From Cercis canadensis (lineage: Eukaryota > Streptophyta > Magnoliopsida > Fabales > Fabaceae), in contig QAOA01006980.1 in NCBI GenBank assembly GCA_003255065.1, positions 199,671 to 263,670 of the forward strand: a stretch of DNA of 64,000 nucleotides, given 5' to 3'. This document shows, one piece after another, positions 48,830 to 61,649 of this stretch. The first letter of the stretch is position 1; each line of letters opens with the position of its first letter. A program made the translations under genes and the position numbers. The notes beneath the pieces are model-generated. The model ran no database searches, was not told where the DNA came from, and worked only from the letters and a program-made list of their open reading frames with translations.

Positions 48830-51800
48830 TTGTATATTTAGTAGTTGGGACTCTCATTGTCTGCTTTTTATATCATGTTACCATCACAACCCACTGCTAC
48901 TAGTGCTAAGTAGCAGAATCAGATTAACATTATTGTAATAGTGTATTGCGAGTGGCAAGGTGGCTCTGATGGCCTCCTTGATAACTACTGTGATTTGTGA
49001 CCCTAATATCTTATAATTCAGTGCATGTCTGGTTTAGTCGCAAGAAGCCTCTAAAATTAGAAATTGCTCTGAGTAACATCTAGGAGCAAACGTGATTTTC
49101 AAAAATTCTAGTGCTAAACCATAAGTGCTTTTACATGGTTGCGTCCTTCATTGATGGTCAATAAGCAAACATTCCATATTTCACGCTATATGCCCTCTCT
49201 ATCTGTAGCCATCCCCATCCACTACTTTTGCTATCACTTAAAGGTACTAAGCCCCACATTCCCGTGTTCGTGGTCATCCCAACATGAATAATTAGAGAAA
49301 GAAAAAAAGAGAATGATTAACAGTTTCCTAACCTTGCCAATAATTTTTTTAGTATAACATAAGAAAAAGTTACTTTATTTTAACGTCGCATATAATCCGT
49401 CTTGATAAGAACTTACGATAATATTTACAAATTATTTATCAAAAAAACACAGTCTTGCTCTAAAAAGTTCTTTTTTGACAAGAACAAAAGAGGGAAAAAA
49501 AAATATATCTTATGCTCCTTCCTTTATTTTGTTTTATTATGTATAACTGTTCACAAGGAATGACAAAACACAAAAGCATTGATATTTTCTTATCTCTTCT
49601 CTTTTTCTTTTTTCTTTTTGTTTTTATAAAACAAATCACAACAATTGCTTACCCAGTTCTTTTTACCATGATAACTAATTAATCCTAAAACACAATTTTA
49701 TTTTTATTTTAAAAAAGTAATCCTTATGCATCATGTATATATTTCCATGTTTAATTATAGTTGTTGCATGCTAAAAATATGCATCCAAGATATTGAGATA
49801 TTATCATACCAAAGTTAAAATGTCAGTATATCAAATACCTCTTAATTTGGTGTTAATAATCTTCAATTTTTATCATGTTGATACATAACTCAAATTTTTT
49901 TTTTTAGCTTGATCGAAGTTAATAACTAGTTTATCCACACTATACCTGAAGGTACAACTACTGTACAAGAGTTATGCAAAACACTTACATGTTACGTAGT
50001 GTTTGAGTCTATAAAAGTGTTAAAACTTTAGGGTATAAAAGGAAAGTATGATCAAGATATAGCTAGGCAACAACTTTAAAGAGTTTGAATGAAAGCAATG
50101 GAGGAAATGAAAGAAATCTTTCAATGGTGTTATCCTCTCCCAGTCCCAGAAAGGCAAACATGGATGAAAAGTAAAACAGATCGACGGCGTGACAGCTAAA
50201 ATGACTGATCCTTGATGGTTCTATAATTTATGGTGAGTGCTATATATCCATTTTGCTAATAAATGACAAGCAAAATATTGAAAAGCTAGAAATGCATGCA
50301 AGATAGTAAAATCTATAGTGCTGAAAGGGAAGATTTGAAATATCATAAGCTGTCCTGTGTCTCTATTATTAGAGTCTTGTCTCCTTATCACCCAACCCAA
50401 ACAAAATTTCAATGGAGAGTGGGTCCTGTGAGAGTTCATTTCATGCAGTATTGCGCTGTGTGTGGAAGAGTTGATAATAATTTAACTTGTTAATTATTTT
50501 TCTGGTAATTATGTACATATCAAATTACACATATCAATCAGGTCAATTGATAAAGATGAAAGTAATTTGCTTATAAAGTTTATGTTCAATTTGTGCTGTT
50601 AGCAATTTTCTATTAGTTGGTGATATATAAATACAACAGTAAGTTCTCCTTAAAATCGATAACATGTCTTATCTTTGAAATATGATAACTTTCTCTCACC
50701 TTAAATTTTTTGTTAAAAAAAACAAAAACACATGTCAAGATGGTTGAAAATATTTAATTTAGAAATTTTATTTGTTGCTAAATAATTTGAACATAAGGGG
50801 GAAAAAGTAGGGAAATAGAAAAAAGAAAAAGTTATATTTACAATTGTGGGTATACATGGGAGATGCTAGGCTACCATTGTTATAGAGGAGGAGTAAAAAC
50901 AAAAAATGTTTTCCATTAGGAATTCAAGGCAAAATGAACTTTTAATTTTAATATCATTACAAAAATTTTAAAAAACTAAATCATCTAATATTATTAATAA
51001 AATTTGAGTTTAACACAGTTAAAGAAAATTATTAATATTTTTCAACACATTTTTTGTATTATTTGTTTATGCATTTTATAAAAAAAAATTAACTATTAAC
51101 TTAATTTCTTAACATTTTCACAATGATACTAAAACAAAAAATTTGTTTCGTCTCAAAATAATGAGTAGCCTACGGGTATACATAATCTGAACCAACTTAA
51201 AAAATCAAATGGATTTGACTAAGTAGTTTGCTTGGTTTAGTGATGAGAGAGTCCTTAAATCACTTTTAACTGTCAAAATAAAGATTACTCTAAATAAACA
51301 TCGAAATAAGCCACCAAAAGACACATGACGCTTCATTAAACTAGGAGAACATATATGCCCTCTACCTTTTAAGTTAAATAAAATCTGTTTTCCCAAAATT
51401 TGCTAACTATTATACGTCTATAACATCAAAATTAATAGTTACTGATGATACATATTTACTGCGAAACTAATAAAAAAATGTTGTGAGCAGCATCTGCAAT
51501 GCAAGGGTGTGAGGAGTGGAAACTGGATAATCCAATTCTTTCTTACCTGTAAAAGTATGAATCTGATGCTGATGCTGATGCAAGTTCAGTTCTGCACGGC
51601 TTGCATGATTCAGTTTTGCTTTTCCTGCAACAGCTTTCAACAAAAGCTGCTTTCTGTTTGATCTATCAACCTTTTATCTAAAAATTCGTTTGTAAATGTC
51701 AGATCCAGATTCTCAATCTCAACCATTTTTATGCTTACGGCTTACCCGTACAGTTGTCACAGCAGGCATCAAAGTAACTTTTAACAACGCCTAAATTTTG

Positions 51801-52043
51801 GCCATCTAGAATCTAGATGTGCATTTCAATATATTTAAGGAAAAAAAAAGGACCATCTGAAAATGTGTTACATATCCTATAGAAAGTGAGACTTTCTGGC
51901 ACCAACATTTCATCCCCCACAAAATAAAGGCAAAAAGAAAGAAAAAAGCCCATCAAAAGCAGTCAAAATTACCAGAAAGCTACACAATTACACGTACCAC
52001 TCATACACCCCCAACTCAACAATCTTACAGACAAAATCCCAAT
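48830..52043. other. Intergenic region downstream of the MATE gene
   Basis: AT-rich with no supportable gene. It includes a possible SINE-like repeat near 50530-50700. A strong minus-strand donor sequence (ACAG|GTAAGAAA) at about 51540-51555 could belong to an untranslated exon, but I cannot link it to a gene. The last 200 bases should hold the MATE 3' UTR. Confidence 0.4.
50530..50700 (+). repeat. Possible SINE-like repeat, copy 1
   Basis: GGTCAATTGATAAAG...TTGCTTATAA...TTCAATTTGTGCTGTTAGC...ACATGTCTTATCTTTG is matched in order at 63130-63290. Similarity is moderate. The A-box/B-box resemblance is weak in this copy. Confidence 0.3.
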
Positions 52044-55000
52044 CTAGCAAACGTCATCTTTGCTCTCATTTCCATTCACCAACAAACTCTTAGTTTCATC
52101 ATCTTTCTCACTACTTTTTCCCTTACCTCCATTGCATGCACCCATTTCCACCCCAGTGATCTTCTCAGCCTTCAAAGCCTCAGCTTCCCAATCTGTACGA
52201 ACCATAACAACATAGAGAATTGATACCGCACATGCCGCCTGGGCCGACAAAAGCCCAAACCATAGCCCACTAAACCCAACCTTGAACCAAAAGGCAAGGC
52301 CCACAGCCACTGGGGTACCCACAAAATAAAATGAGCCCAAGTTGATATGGGCTCCTATAACAGGACGGGCCGTGCCGCGCAGGATGCCACAGCCTGTAGT
52401 TTGTGGGCAGTTTCCAAGCTCACAAAGGCCCATAATTGGCATGACAGATGCAACTAAGCCCTTCACGAGCTCGTCGTTAGTAAAAAGCCCGGCCCATCTC
52501 TCTCGAAGGATCACGGTCCATGTCACATTGATAAAACCTATAACAAAAGCACAACCTAATGCAACCATGGCTGCTAGCTTGGCCTTGTATGGCTTACCAG
52601 CTCCAAGTTCATTCCCTACCTGCATGTAATAAATTGAAATTTTACCTTTAAAAGTCAAGGCCAAAAAAGAAAAAATGGGTCCTATGATCTTTACCATTTT
52701 GTTGGTTAAAGAATTTCGTCACTAAAAAATGGATGGGCCTTGGCAACTGACAAGCTAAACAGAATGGGACTTGCAAAGTGTTTGTGCTAGTTTTGTTCAG
52801 TCACATTACAAGTGTGACCTAAATGGGTCCCTATACGTGACGCAATCATACAACAAATTCATACCTCATCAAACAGAAATCAAAGATTCACGTTTCAGGC
52901 TTTAAACAGAGAAAAAACAAAATAAGATAAAAAAGATGAAAAAGGAGTAGACATCAAAGAATCAAGGTTTAGAAAAAGGGAAAAATAATACTCATAATGT
53001 CCACACGTGTATGCAGCATACGACTAGAGAGGCATAGAAAAGGAGAAGGTGGGGGAGAAAGAACAACTCCTTTTCCAACTAATGTCTTTCGTTTTCTTAT
53101 AAAACAGTAATCCTTCGTTTTCTTATAAAACAGTAATCCTATCGAAAATCCCAAAAATACTATTATCTAAAGGGGGATTTTACTACTTTAGGGAGGTATT
53201 TGATACTTTTATAACGTGACAATATTATAGCCGTTAATGTAAAAAATAATTAATCTTAACAATTAAAAATAAATAACCAAAATTAAATACCTCTACATTA
53301 ACAATTATGGTGCTGCCACATAAAAAAGATATCACATACTTTCTTGACATGTGAAAAATGTTCTTATCTAAATATGTTACATATCACTTGCTCTAACACT
53401 AATGTATAATTTAAACAGAGATATTAAACTTTTTTCTTTAATAATAAACTCAAATTGTCACAATCATAAAAGATATAGTAATACTATTTTTACATCAATT
53501 ATATCAATACACAATGCCATAATGAGTTTAGTGAATCTACAGAAAATACATTTTTTTTAAAAAAAAAATTCAAATAGTATTAATTATGCATGTGCTGGTG
53601 TGAAAGCAAGAAAAAATAGTAGGTAACATCTTTCGGAAATGAGTATTTGAAACCCATAACTAGAGCTTGAGTGTTTACATAAAATTAGTATTGATATAGC
53701 CAAAAAGAAAAAGAATTTAAGAACGTCCATAGAGCTTGGAGGGAAGTTACGTGTGGTACATAATTGATTAATGTTTAGCTAGATACAGCAAATATAAAGC
53801 AACAAATAGAAATTGAATCCTTCGAGTCACTTTGACTTTCACCCCATTTTAGAGGAGCAAAATTCTAACTTTTTATGATCCCTTCCCTTCCAAGTTCTAA
53901 TAAACCAGGACCACTCCCAAGGTAAAAATATAAAAATAAAAAACACAGGAAAAACTTACCATTTCATCACTCTCTCCCCTTCATGCCTCTAATGAATCTA
54001 ATCCCACCCAATTGGTAAAAGTTAAAATCGAAAATCTCAATGCATGGTAGAAACCAAAACAATATCATACTAGTATACTATTTAATTTCACATCATACCA
54101 CACTAACACAGTTGTATATATAAAAATGATTATTGAAGACTAGTAATTTTTCACACGTAGCCAAGTTACGACATCAATTCTTTCAAACGCAGAAAGCTTT
54201 GATAGCATTAGTGATGGAGCAGCATGATTGAAAGGAAAAAGGGTAAAGTAAAATTAAAATTAGACAAGTAGTTGTATTGGGAGTGTTACCCTGGCAGAGA
54301 CGCAACCAGCAAGGGCCATGGGAACAGTGTACATCATGCTGGTGGTCTGAATCAAAATCCCAGTGGCGGCCACGGTGAGAGTGGGATTCGGTAAGTACCC
54401 AGCCAGGAGCGTCACAATCTCGTACCACCACCACTCCAAGCATATTCCAAGACAACTCGGCACAGCGAGCTTCAACAAATGCCCCAACCCACCACACACT
54501 TCTCCTCCACACCCCCACCTCAACATCGTCTCCTTCTTCCTCCACAACCACACGTACCCTGCCATCAGCACCACCATGTTCAGGTTCGTCAGCACCGACG
54601 CCATCGCCACCCCAGGTACTCCTAGACCCATCACTATTACCACTAGATAATTCAAGGGTATGTGGAAAAACACTGCTATCAAGGTGCAATACATCATGGG
54701 TTTCGTCACCTTTTGTGATCGGAGGAACACTCTCATTGGTTGCATCAAGGTGTTTGTTAAAAGGTCTGGCAGAGAGTAGAAACAGTATGTGGCGGCCATT
54801 GCGGTGATGCCTCTGTCTTGACCCATGAAAAGCATGATTCTTTCCAGGTTTAGCCAGAGGACGCTGATGGGTATGATGGCTAAGAGGAGTATGAGGACCA
54901 TGCGTTGTAGGGAGAGTGAAAGGAGTTCCCAGTTTTTGCCGCCATAGGCTTGGCTGCACACTGGTTCCAGCCCTGAGGCTAGACCCACAAGAACAGAGTA

Positions 55001-55303
55001 CCCTGTTATGTTGGTGAAGCCTATGGAGAGTGCACCACCTGCTAGCTCTAGGCTTCCGAGTCTTCCAAGGAAGAGAACAGAGACAACGGCTCTCACAAAC
55101 ACTAACCAGTTCATAGCTGTCATAGGCAGAGCCATGCTCCATAGTTCTTTCACCTCTTCTACTACCTGATTACATCAAATAATTAGAGTAAAAGAAATTT
55201 TACATAGTAAGGTAAAGAGTGGCAAAAATGTGTTGCCTTTCTGGGTTACCTGAGATGAAGATGGGAATTTGTGAGAAGAAAAATCAGGGTCTTTGTCTCC
55301 CAT
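52044..55303 (-). CDS. DTX54: MATE efflux transporter, DETOXIFICATION 54 type
   Basis: Three exons at 55250-55303, 54290-55165 and 52044-52619 add to 1506 nt, or 501 aa. The first exon is only 18 codons ([18 protein letters not shown]) and joins [20 protein letters not shown]. About twelve hydrophobic segments form two MatE repeats. Family blocks are clear: [72 protein letters not shown] (across intron 2) and [25 protein letters not shown] carriers export organic cations, flavonoids or hormones using H+ or Na+ gradients; the substrate here is unknown. I assign it to DTX54 (At1g71870) from recalled sequence and the neighbouring PTP1. Intron 2 (1.67 kb) carries a MITE. Confidence 0.92.
53191..53345. 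mobile_element. Small foldback MITE (family A, copy 2) in the MATE intron
   Basis: Left end GGGAGGTATTTGATACTTTT and right end GATATCACATACTTTCTT match the ends of the element at 16387-16538. The core (GTGACAATATTATAG, TAAAAAATAATTAATCTT, AAATTAAATACCTC) matches in the same order and orientation. It sits in DTX54 intron 2. Confidence 0.6.
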
Positions 55304-56240
55304 TTTTCTTGTCCTCTAAAACACTATGTGTTCTGCAAAACAATACCAAATCAAACAGTGATATGCATTCAAAAGAGGAAGATAAAAACAGGGTCTTCAT
55401 GTCTTGTACCTATAGTAACAGCTACCATTAGCAGGTAATAAGAATGAACACAAGAGGGTGATGTTAAAAAACCAACCTTTTCTTGTGCTTCTGTCTTAAC
55501 TTCCAAAGGGGAGGGAAAAGAGAGTGACAAGAAATGGAGGAGGTGTCCTATAGAGGCATTTAAGAAGAGGCAACAGTGGTGAAAGGTTGAAACTTGAAAA
55601 AGGTTAGAGAAATTTAAGGATAAAAACAAAAAAAAAAAAANNNNNAAAAAAAAAAAAAAAAAAAAAGGAAAGGAAAGGGAAATACTACAACTAAGGGACT
55701 TGCTTTTGACAAAAACTATTTGATGATATGCAAGCCCTATATATCTGGGAAAAGAGGGAAATGGCAGAGCAAGAAAAGATCAAATAGAAAAGCAAGTAAA
55801 AACTTGCTATTGCTACTAGTGGCGGCGTGTGAAGGGGCCTAAGGTGTGGCAGAGAACAGAGACGTGAGAGAGAGAAAAAGAAACAAAAAAAAAAAGAAGT
55901 CAAGGTATTTGTGAAGAGAGAAAGAGAGAGGGTGAGAGGGAGAGGCAGATGGATATAAAACTTTTCATTATTGTAGCAGTAAAACAGAGTTTCGGTAAGA
56001 GAGAAGGTGAACAGAGAGGGAAAACGGCAAGAGAGAGAGAGAAGGGTCGGTTGGGTAGATCAGTCTTTTCATTTTTCTTGCAAAGAAACGTTTCTTTCGA
56101 TTTTAAAGAAAACGTTTATTTTTCTCCATTTGTTATCTCTGCTATTTGATTTCTCATCTGAGATTAATTCCTCTGTGAGTATGATCAGGACTCGGAGGGT
56201 CCAAGAACCCACCCAAACTTTAATAAAGTCGGATCCGGAC
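55304..56240 (-). promoter_or_regulatory. 5' UTR and promoter region of DTX54
   Basis: Upstream of the minus-strand ATG lie pyrimidine/purine-biased tracts, including GA repeats near 55868-55880, 55918-55942 and 56029-56042. There is also a poly(A) run interrupted by five N (55628-55667). GA/CT tracts are common in plant core promoters. No TATA box can be assigned with certainty. Confidence 0.35.
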
Positions 56241-56908
56241 CCATTTCGAGGTAGATGTTAGTTTTTATATTTTTTGTTTTTATTTTAACTGGATATTTTT
56301 TTAAAAATAATTAATTTCTTTATTTCTTGGAAGAAAGATGTATACCCGAAGCTAAACCCAAACTTGAGTTCATGGGAGATATCAACAATCTGTTTGACTA
56401 TGTTTTTATTAGAGTAATAAGTAATAACGAGTGTGTTCCTCATGGTAAAATGGTTTTCAATACTTTATTTCCATTTGTGGGCACAACAAAAACAAACAAA
56501 TTTTTATGGGTTCTTGCAAAAATTATATTTCTACTTTTGGTAGGGACAAAAATTTGTTACTTCTTTTTCAAAGTAGAATTTCTGCCTCGGAGAGCTTTTA
56601 AACATGATATGATGCAATTAAATGCAAAAAGGACATATTCTACTCCTAACATCTTTTTCTCTTGTTCTTGGTGCCTTCATTTTTTGATAATTTGATCATT
56701 GTAAATAATGTTATATTACATTACCAAAATGATAAATAACACATAACATTTTCTTTAATGGCATATCCAATGTTACAAAAGCAAAAATTGCTCTGTAATG
56801 CATCTTTTTTTTCAATTTGAAAATGAGTATATTCTAGGGATATTTAATGGCAGACCTTTACTTTTTCTTTTTACTCAATATAAATATATATTTCTTAGTT
56901 AAGTTTAT

Positions 56909-57124
56909 GAGAATCGCTATTTTTATACCCAATTTTGTTAATGTCATATTTTATTTGATATTTAAATATAATATAATATAAATTAATTTATTTTTATTTA
57001 ATATAAAAAAATTAATTAAAATTAAAAAAATTTCATATTAATTGAGGATAATTTAGTTTATATCAAATTTAAACATTAAATATGATATGACATTAACAAA
57101 ATAAAGTGTGAAAATAACAGCTCC
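56909..57124. mobile_element. Long-TIR MITE (family C, copy 1)
   Basis: The left end GAGAATCGCTATTTTTATACCC and the complemented right end GGGAGCTGTTATTTTCACACT are the start of inverted arms about 90 bp long (TTTTGTTAATGTCATAT...TATTTAATGTTTAAAT). The flanks AAGTTTAT (left) and AAATTTAT (right) suggest an 8-9 bp target duplication. Long TIRs, a leading G and that TSD size fit a Mutator-like MITE. Two relatives lie at 59938 and 62332. Confidence 0.72.
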
Positions 57125-57264
57125 CAAATTTATATATATAAAGATTAGAAAACAACATGCTAACACTTTGATTGCATAAACACAGTGGTTGACTTCATGC
57201 ATGGGTGGGCAACAAAAACGCATGTCTCAATTGAGATGATGGCAAAATAACAATGGAATAGCTT

Positions 57265-57674
57265 AACTTTGATTGCGATTATAGATTTGAACACGTTCTG
57301 AGAATGCTCTCAGTATTATATATTCAACTTAGCTTAACTTAGCTCGACACAAGGAAACATAGGCAAAAACTTTAATACAACCAAAGCTTGATTAGCCTGC
57401 AACCTTTGGTGTGCTAAACTTTTCAAACAAGGCAGCAGCTCTATTAATAGCATCTTGAGGACCCCTTGTCATNAACTTTGATTGCAATTATAGATTTGAA
57501 CACGTTCTGAGAATGCTCTCAGTATTATTATATATTCAACTTAGCTCGACACAAGGAAACATAGGCAAAAACTTTAATACAACCAAAGCTTGATTAGCCT
57601 GCAACCTTTGGTGTGTTAAACTTTTCAAACAAGGCAGCAGCTCTATTAATAGCATCTTGAGGACCCCTTGTCAT
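57265..57674. repeat. About 205-bp direct repeat flanking a single N (probable assembly join)
   Basis: Segments 57265-57472 and 57474-57674 are near-identical around the N at 57473. They differ by one substitution, a 3-bp ATT step and a 10-bp CTTAACTTAG block present only in the first copy. On the minus strand each copy holds a short open frame starting MTRGPQDAINRAAALFEKFS and ending at TAA. It looks like the C-terminal end of a real protein that I do not recognise. The surrounding sequence shows no further exons. Confidence 0.75.
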
Positions 57675-59937
57675 TGAATATGTGGTCAAACCTAGCTAGC
57701 TTTTGGTCCGTTATAAGTAAAAAGTAAGTCAAATTTCACGACCTAAAATGATTAGGATTAGCCTAAACTGGCTAATAGTAATTGTCCTTGTTTGTATACC
57801 ATCATCTAATTTCAAATTTCTAATGTGAGACTTGGAGATCAGTTGTAGCAGAAAAACGAACTACACATCATCTCTTATGATAAAGATCGACTATAAATTG
57901 CATTAAATTACATGGACCTCCCTTGTGGTTTCGGAATATTACATATATGGTCTATTTTTATTTTTATTTTATCTTAAATGTTTTTGACATTATATGTTTA
58001 TCCATATGAGAACAAAACCTTAAAAGAAACACTTAACATAATAGATCAAACCATTAATATTCTTCCAAGAATTTAAGATCAAATATCAGGAAGTTCTCAC
58101 TGCACATTGTGTGGGCTTAGCTACTAGAAAATTCAAAGGAAAGACAGAATCATCACTTGTTGTGTAAACATATATTGATGAACCAACACACATAAATAAT
58201 AGTCATATAACTAGTATTAGGATAAAAAATCAAATTGCAACAAATAAAAAAAGTTAATTAGAAATTAAGAAGATACCATTATGTATATATAGAGAGGTTT
58301 TTCCTTCCCTAATTTGAGCATACAGCTAGACATGCCATATATATATATATCCAACATTTTCAAGGAAACTATAAGAGCAATTCTATAAAATTTCACAAAT
58401 ACGTTCACTTATTTTAAATTTTATAGATACAAATATTTCTAGGGGATGCCAGCCCATTGGCAATAATCTTATAGGGAAAGTTATATTATACCCTCAGATG
58501 TAATATAAGTTACATCTTTAATTTTTTTTTTACACAATTTTAGTTTTATATTATATCAGTTTGATATAGTTGACATAGTTTAAATTTACTGAATCAATAT
58601 TTGAGTTATATTAAAAAAAGTTAAGTAAATATAATAAAATTTAAATTATATAAACTGTACCAGACTAATACAATTCATAGTACCTTATAATCTTTTTTTT
58701 TTTTTTTTTGTGATTGAGCAATGCTTTGACAATTGTGCATAATATATATATATACACACAGAGGTGTTTTCCATCTAAATATTATGGAAAACGTTGAAGA
58801 GAAAAAGCTATATGTATAATTATGGTTGGTGGGATTGTCTGTACTGTGTTTTACCAAAAAAAATAATGCACAATTTTCTCTGCAAATTCTGTAAAAAAAT
58901 TGCAATAAATTTAAAAGTTATAGATATTTATTAAAAATTACAATATTTTTTTTTTTGTAAAAGAAAAGTTAAAAGATACACTAATGTATTTTTATTTTCT
59001 AAGACACGTCATATTCCATGACCTTGTAGATATAAAAGTTGTGGAAATAACATTATTTTATAACATTCTAAATTCGAAGTGGGATATGCAAAGCTGTAAA
59101 CTTGAAATGATAGATAATTGTGACTTGCTTAGTTTAATTTTGTTTGTTTGAAGTGAGATATTCAAATATATAAACTTGTCTTTTCGTTAAACAAGTAGTG
59201 TAGTTTGAAGTGATAGGAGAGCTTAATTTCTTGGCACGTTATCCAACTAGGATGCATTATTGTGACACAAGTGTCTCCCAAAACCTTTATACCCTCAATA
59301 TGTAGACAATGGCAGGAATAAATTAGTACGAATTATGCATTAAAATTAGTGTGGGACTTTATGCACTTATATTAGCAGACATATCGATTATGTAGTACCC
59401 AATGATGATTACAAGTTTAGATTTTATTATTTCACCTAATTTTTTTAAAAAATTTTATTGGGATTTATATATAGTAGCTAATTTATTATGTGCCTTGCAC
59501 GTTCTATGCATAGCTAATTATAATTTTAAAAGATATAACATATAATTAAATTATTGAATAGTTTTCTTGATTCAATTCTACATGTTATTGTCAACCAAAA
59601 ACACTTACATTTAATATATATATTACCTTGGTAATTAAGATATATTTAATATCTATATTTACAAGGGAGTTGGGGAAAATAAGTGGGAAGAGAAAGCCGT
59701 TAGTGTTACATAAGGACAAATTTCCATGACTTGGACAATCAAAAGTATAGCCAATACGAAAGCTAAAGAGAAACCCTATGCACCAAATTACATAATAAGA
59801 GGCTTAATTAAATAACTTCAACCACAAGATAAGCATGACCAGTTAAGCATAGTACTCATTGAAGTTATAAAAAAATTCCGTTTTGTATTAGCAACTCAAT
59901 TGAATACCTAAGAACAAGAAGTATGCAAATTTTTTTG
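57675..59937. other. AT-rich intergenic stretch
   Basis: No coding exon, RNA gene or clear transposon end is seen. It contains an AT microsatellite near 58339-58351 and several poly(T) tracts. Short frames are compositionally random. Confidence 0.45.
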
Positions 59938-60178
59938 ATAGCCGCTATTTTCACATATAATTTTGTTAATGTCACATTCTATTTAATGTCTAAATATAAT
60001 ATAAACTAATTTAATATAAATTTTTTTTAATCAATTGTAAAAATCTTGATTTAATATAGAAACTTTTTAGTCAAAATAAAAAAATTCTATAATAATTTAA
60101 GCTAATGTAGTATATATCATATTTAGACATTAAATAAAATATATCATTAGTAAAATAGGGTGTGAAAATAACGACTCT
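59938..60178. mobile_element. Long-TIR MITE (family C, copy 2)
   Basis: The left end GATAGCCGCTATTTTCACAT mirrors the complemented right end GAGAGTCGTTATTTTCACACC. The arms continue TTTTGTTAATG... and TTTTACTAATG..., both followed by TATTTAATGTCTAAATAT. It is the same family as 56909-57124 and 62332-62584. T-runs on both flanks (AATTTTTTT and ATTTTTTTT) are compatible with a target duplication but are low complexity. Confidence 0.72.
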
Positions 60179-60179
60179 C

Positions 60180-61394
60180 ATTTTTTTTTTTTTTGGAAGT
60201 GAGTATGCAAAATGTTTCAATGAAACAAATTATACTTTCTAGCTACCACTTCCTAATTTACAACTAAAGCATAAAGTCATGAAAGCTTGTGATGTTGATG
60301 TGGAACATCACGTCTTTAAATGATTTTTTTTTTTTTGACATACTTTAAATGAGATTCTCATTGAAAGAGGAACTTTAATATTTTTTTTTATATTTATTTG
60401 TAACCTTCAAAACACTTTTTAATACTAAACTATTATGACATGAGAAGCTAGTATAATCGATATATTTTATTCTATTTTTATCCATAGTAGATTTACTAAA
60501 TCTCTTGAGAAATTATCGATTCTGCCTAAATAGCATAGGGTGGGTATGGCGAGTCGTCGGCTTTATGTTTCATGCAGATAAGCAGAATAAGAGAATTTGT
60601 ATTGTGAAAAACAGATTCCTCAAAGTAGAGATCCACATTAATCAGTATGTATATTTTATTCAAATTACAATGCTCTTGCTTTCATTAAGCGATAAGAGAA
60701 TCAGCACATTATATATGTGGTTGATTTGTAAGGACTAGCAAGAGCATGTATGGTTTTGCTGTGAAACTCTGATGTTAGGATAATCGCTTATGTGAATGTA
60801 GCTAGAAAATTCTGCTTCAAAAAATGCTTCTGCTGCCTCGTAAAGTGATTCTCATTTCTGGCCAAACATGAGGAAAAGTGACAAAAAGCACTTTTAAGTT
60901 ACACAAAGGCTTTAAGTAGAAGCTAGTTAATAGTTAGGAACATTTAAAGGGTGAATCAGATTTGGATGGGGTAATTCAGAAAGTTAATTATTTGATGCTC
61001 AATCAATTTCCCCATTTTTATTTTTTAATATTTCTTTGTTATCTTTTAATGCAAAAGTTAACCTTTATAGATTACGGTAAATATACCTTAACCAGTAGGC
61101 ATGTCAGCAATGCATGTCTTTGAGGAAAATGCATTTCCTTCACCCTCCTTTCCTTGCTTTATTCTTTTTCTAATTTCTTTTCAATAGAAATAAAAAGGTG
61201 ATTTGATGCACTCGTCCTTGTATATATAATTAAATATATATCAAGAATGCACTCAAGAGTCAAGATGTATATATATATATATATATATACAGCCACATTT
61301 TTGTTCTTTTTTTCGTAAGAGGCAGCAAGTGACACGTCCACTATTGTACTATAATGTTTATATAAATAGGACTAATAGATTTTATTTATTTCTT
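60180..61394. other. AT-rich intergenic stretch
   Basis: No supportable gene. There is a frame at 60505-60738 without any family motif. A (TA)n microsatellite lies at about 61267-61290. Confidence 0.4.
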
Positions 61395-61649
61395 AGAGTT
61401 AAATGTATTTTTTATTTTTGAATTATTTTTTAAATGTTATATTAGTTATTAATTTATTTTTTGTGTTACTTTAGTCTTTAAATAATCACTTTGTCTTTTA
61501 AATCAATTTTTTAAGTGATTTTTTTGTACTACGAATGATTGATTTGACCGACAATACGATTATTCGAGTATTAAAGTGATAAAAAAATAAATTAATAATT
61601 AAAATAATATTTAAAAAATAATTCAAAGGCAAAAAATATACTTTATTCT
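61395..61649. mobile_element. Foldback MITE with arms of about 95 bp
   Basis: The left arm AGAGTTAAATGTATTTTTTATTTTTGAATTATTTTTTAAATGTTAT... pairs with the right arm, which in complement reads AGAATAAAGTATATTTTTTGCCTTTGAATTATTTTTTAAATATTAT.... Pairing continues through ATTAATTTATTTTTT and CACTTTA. It is a single copy in this window with no coding sequence. Flanking duplications could not be fixed. Confidence 0.68.

Noticed and set aside
54183-55142. 319-residue minus-strand frame overlapping DTX54 exon 2
   Set aside because: It is a shifted frame of the MATE exon, rich in His, Arg and Ser with no membrane segments.
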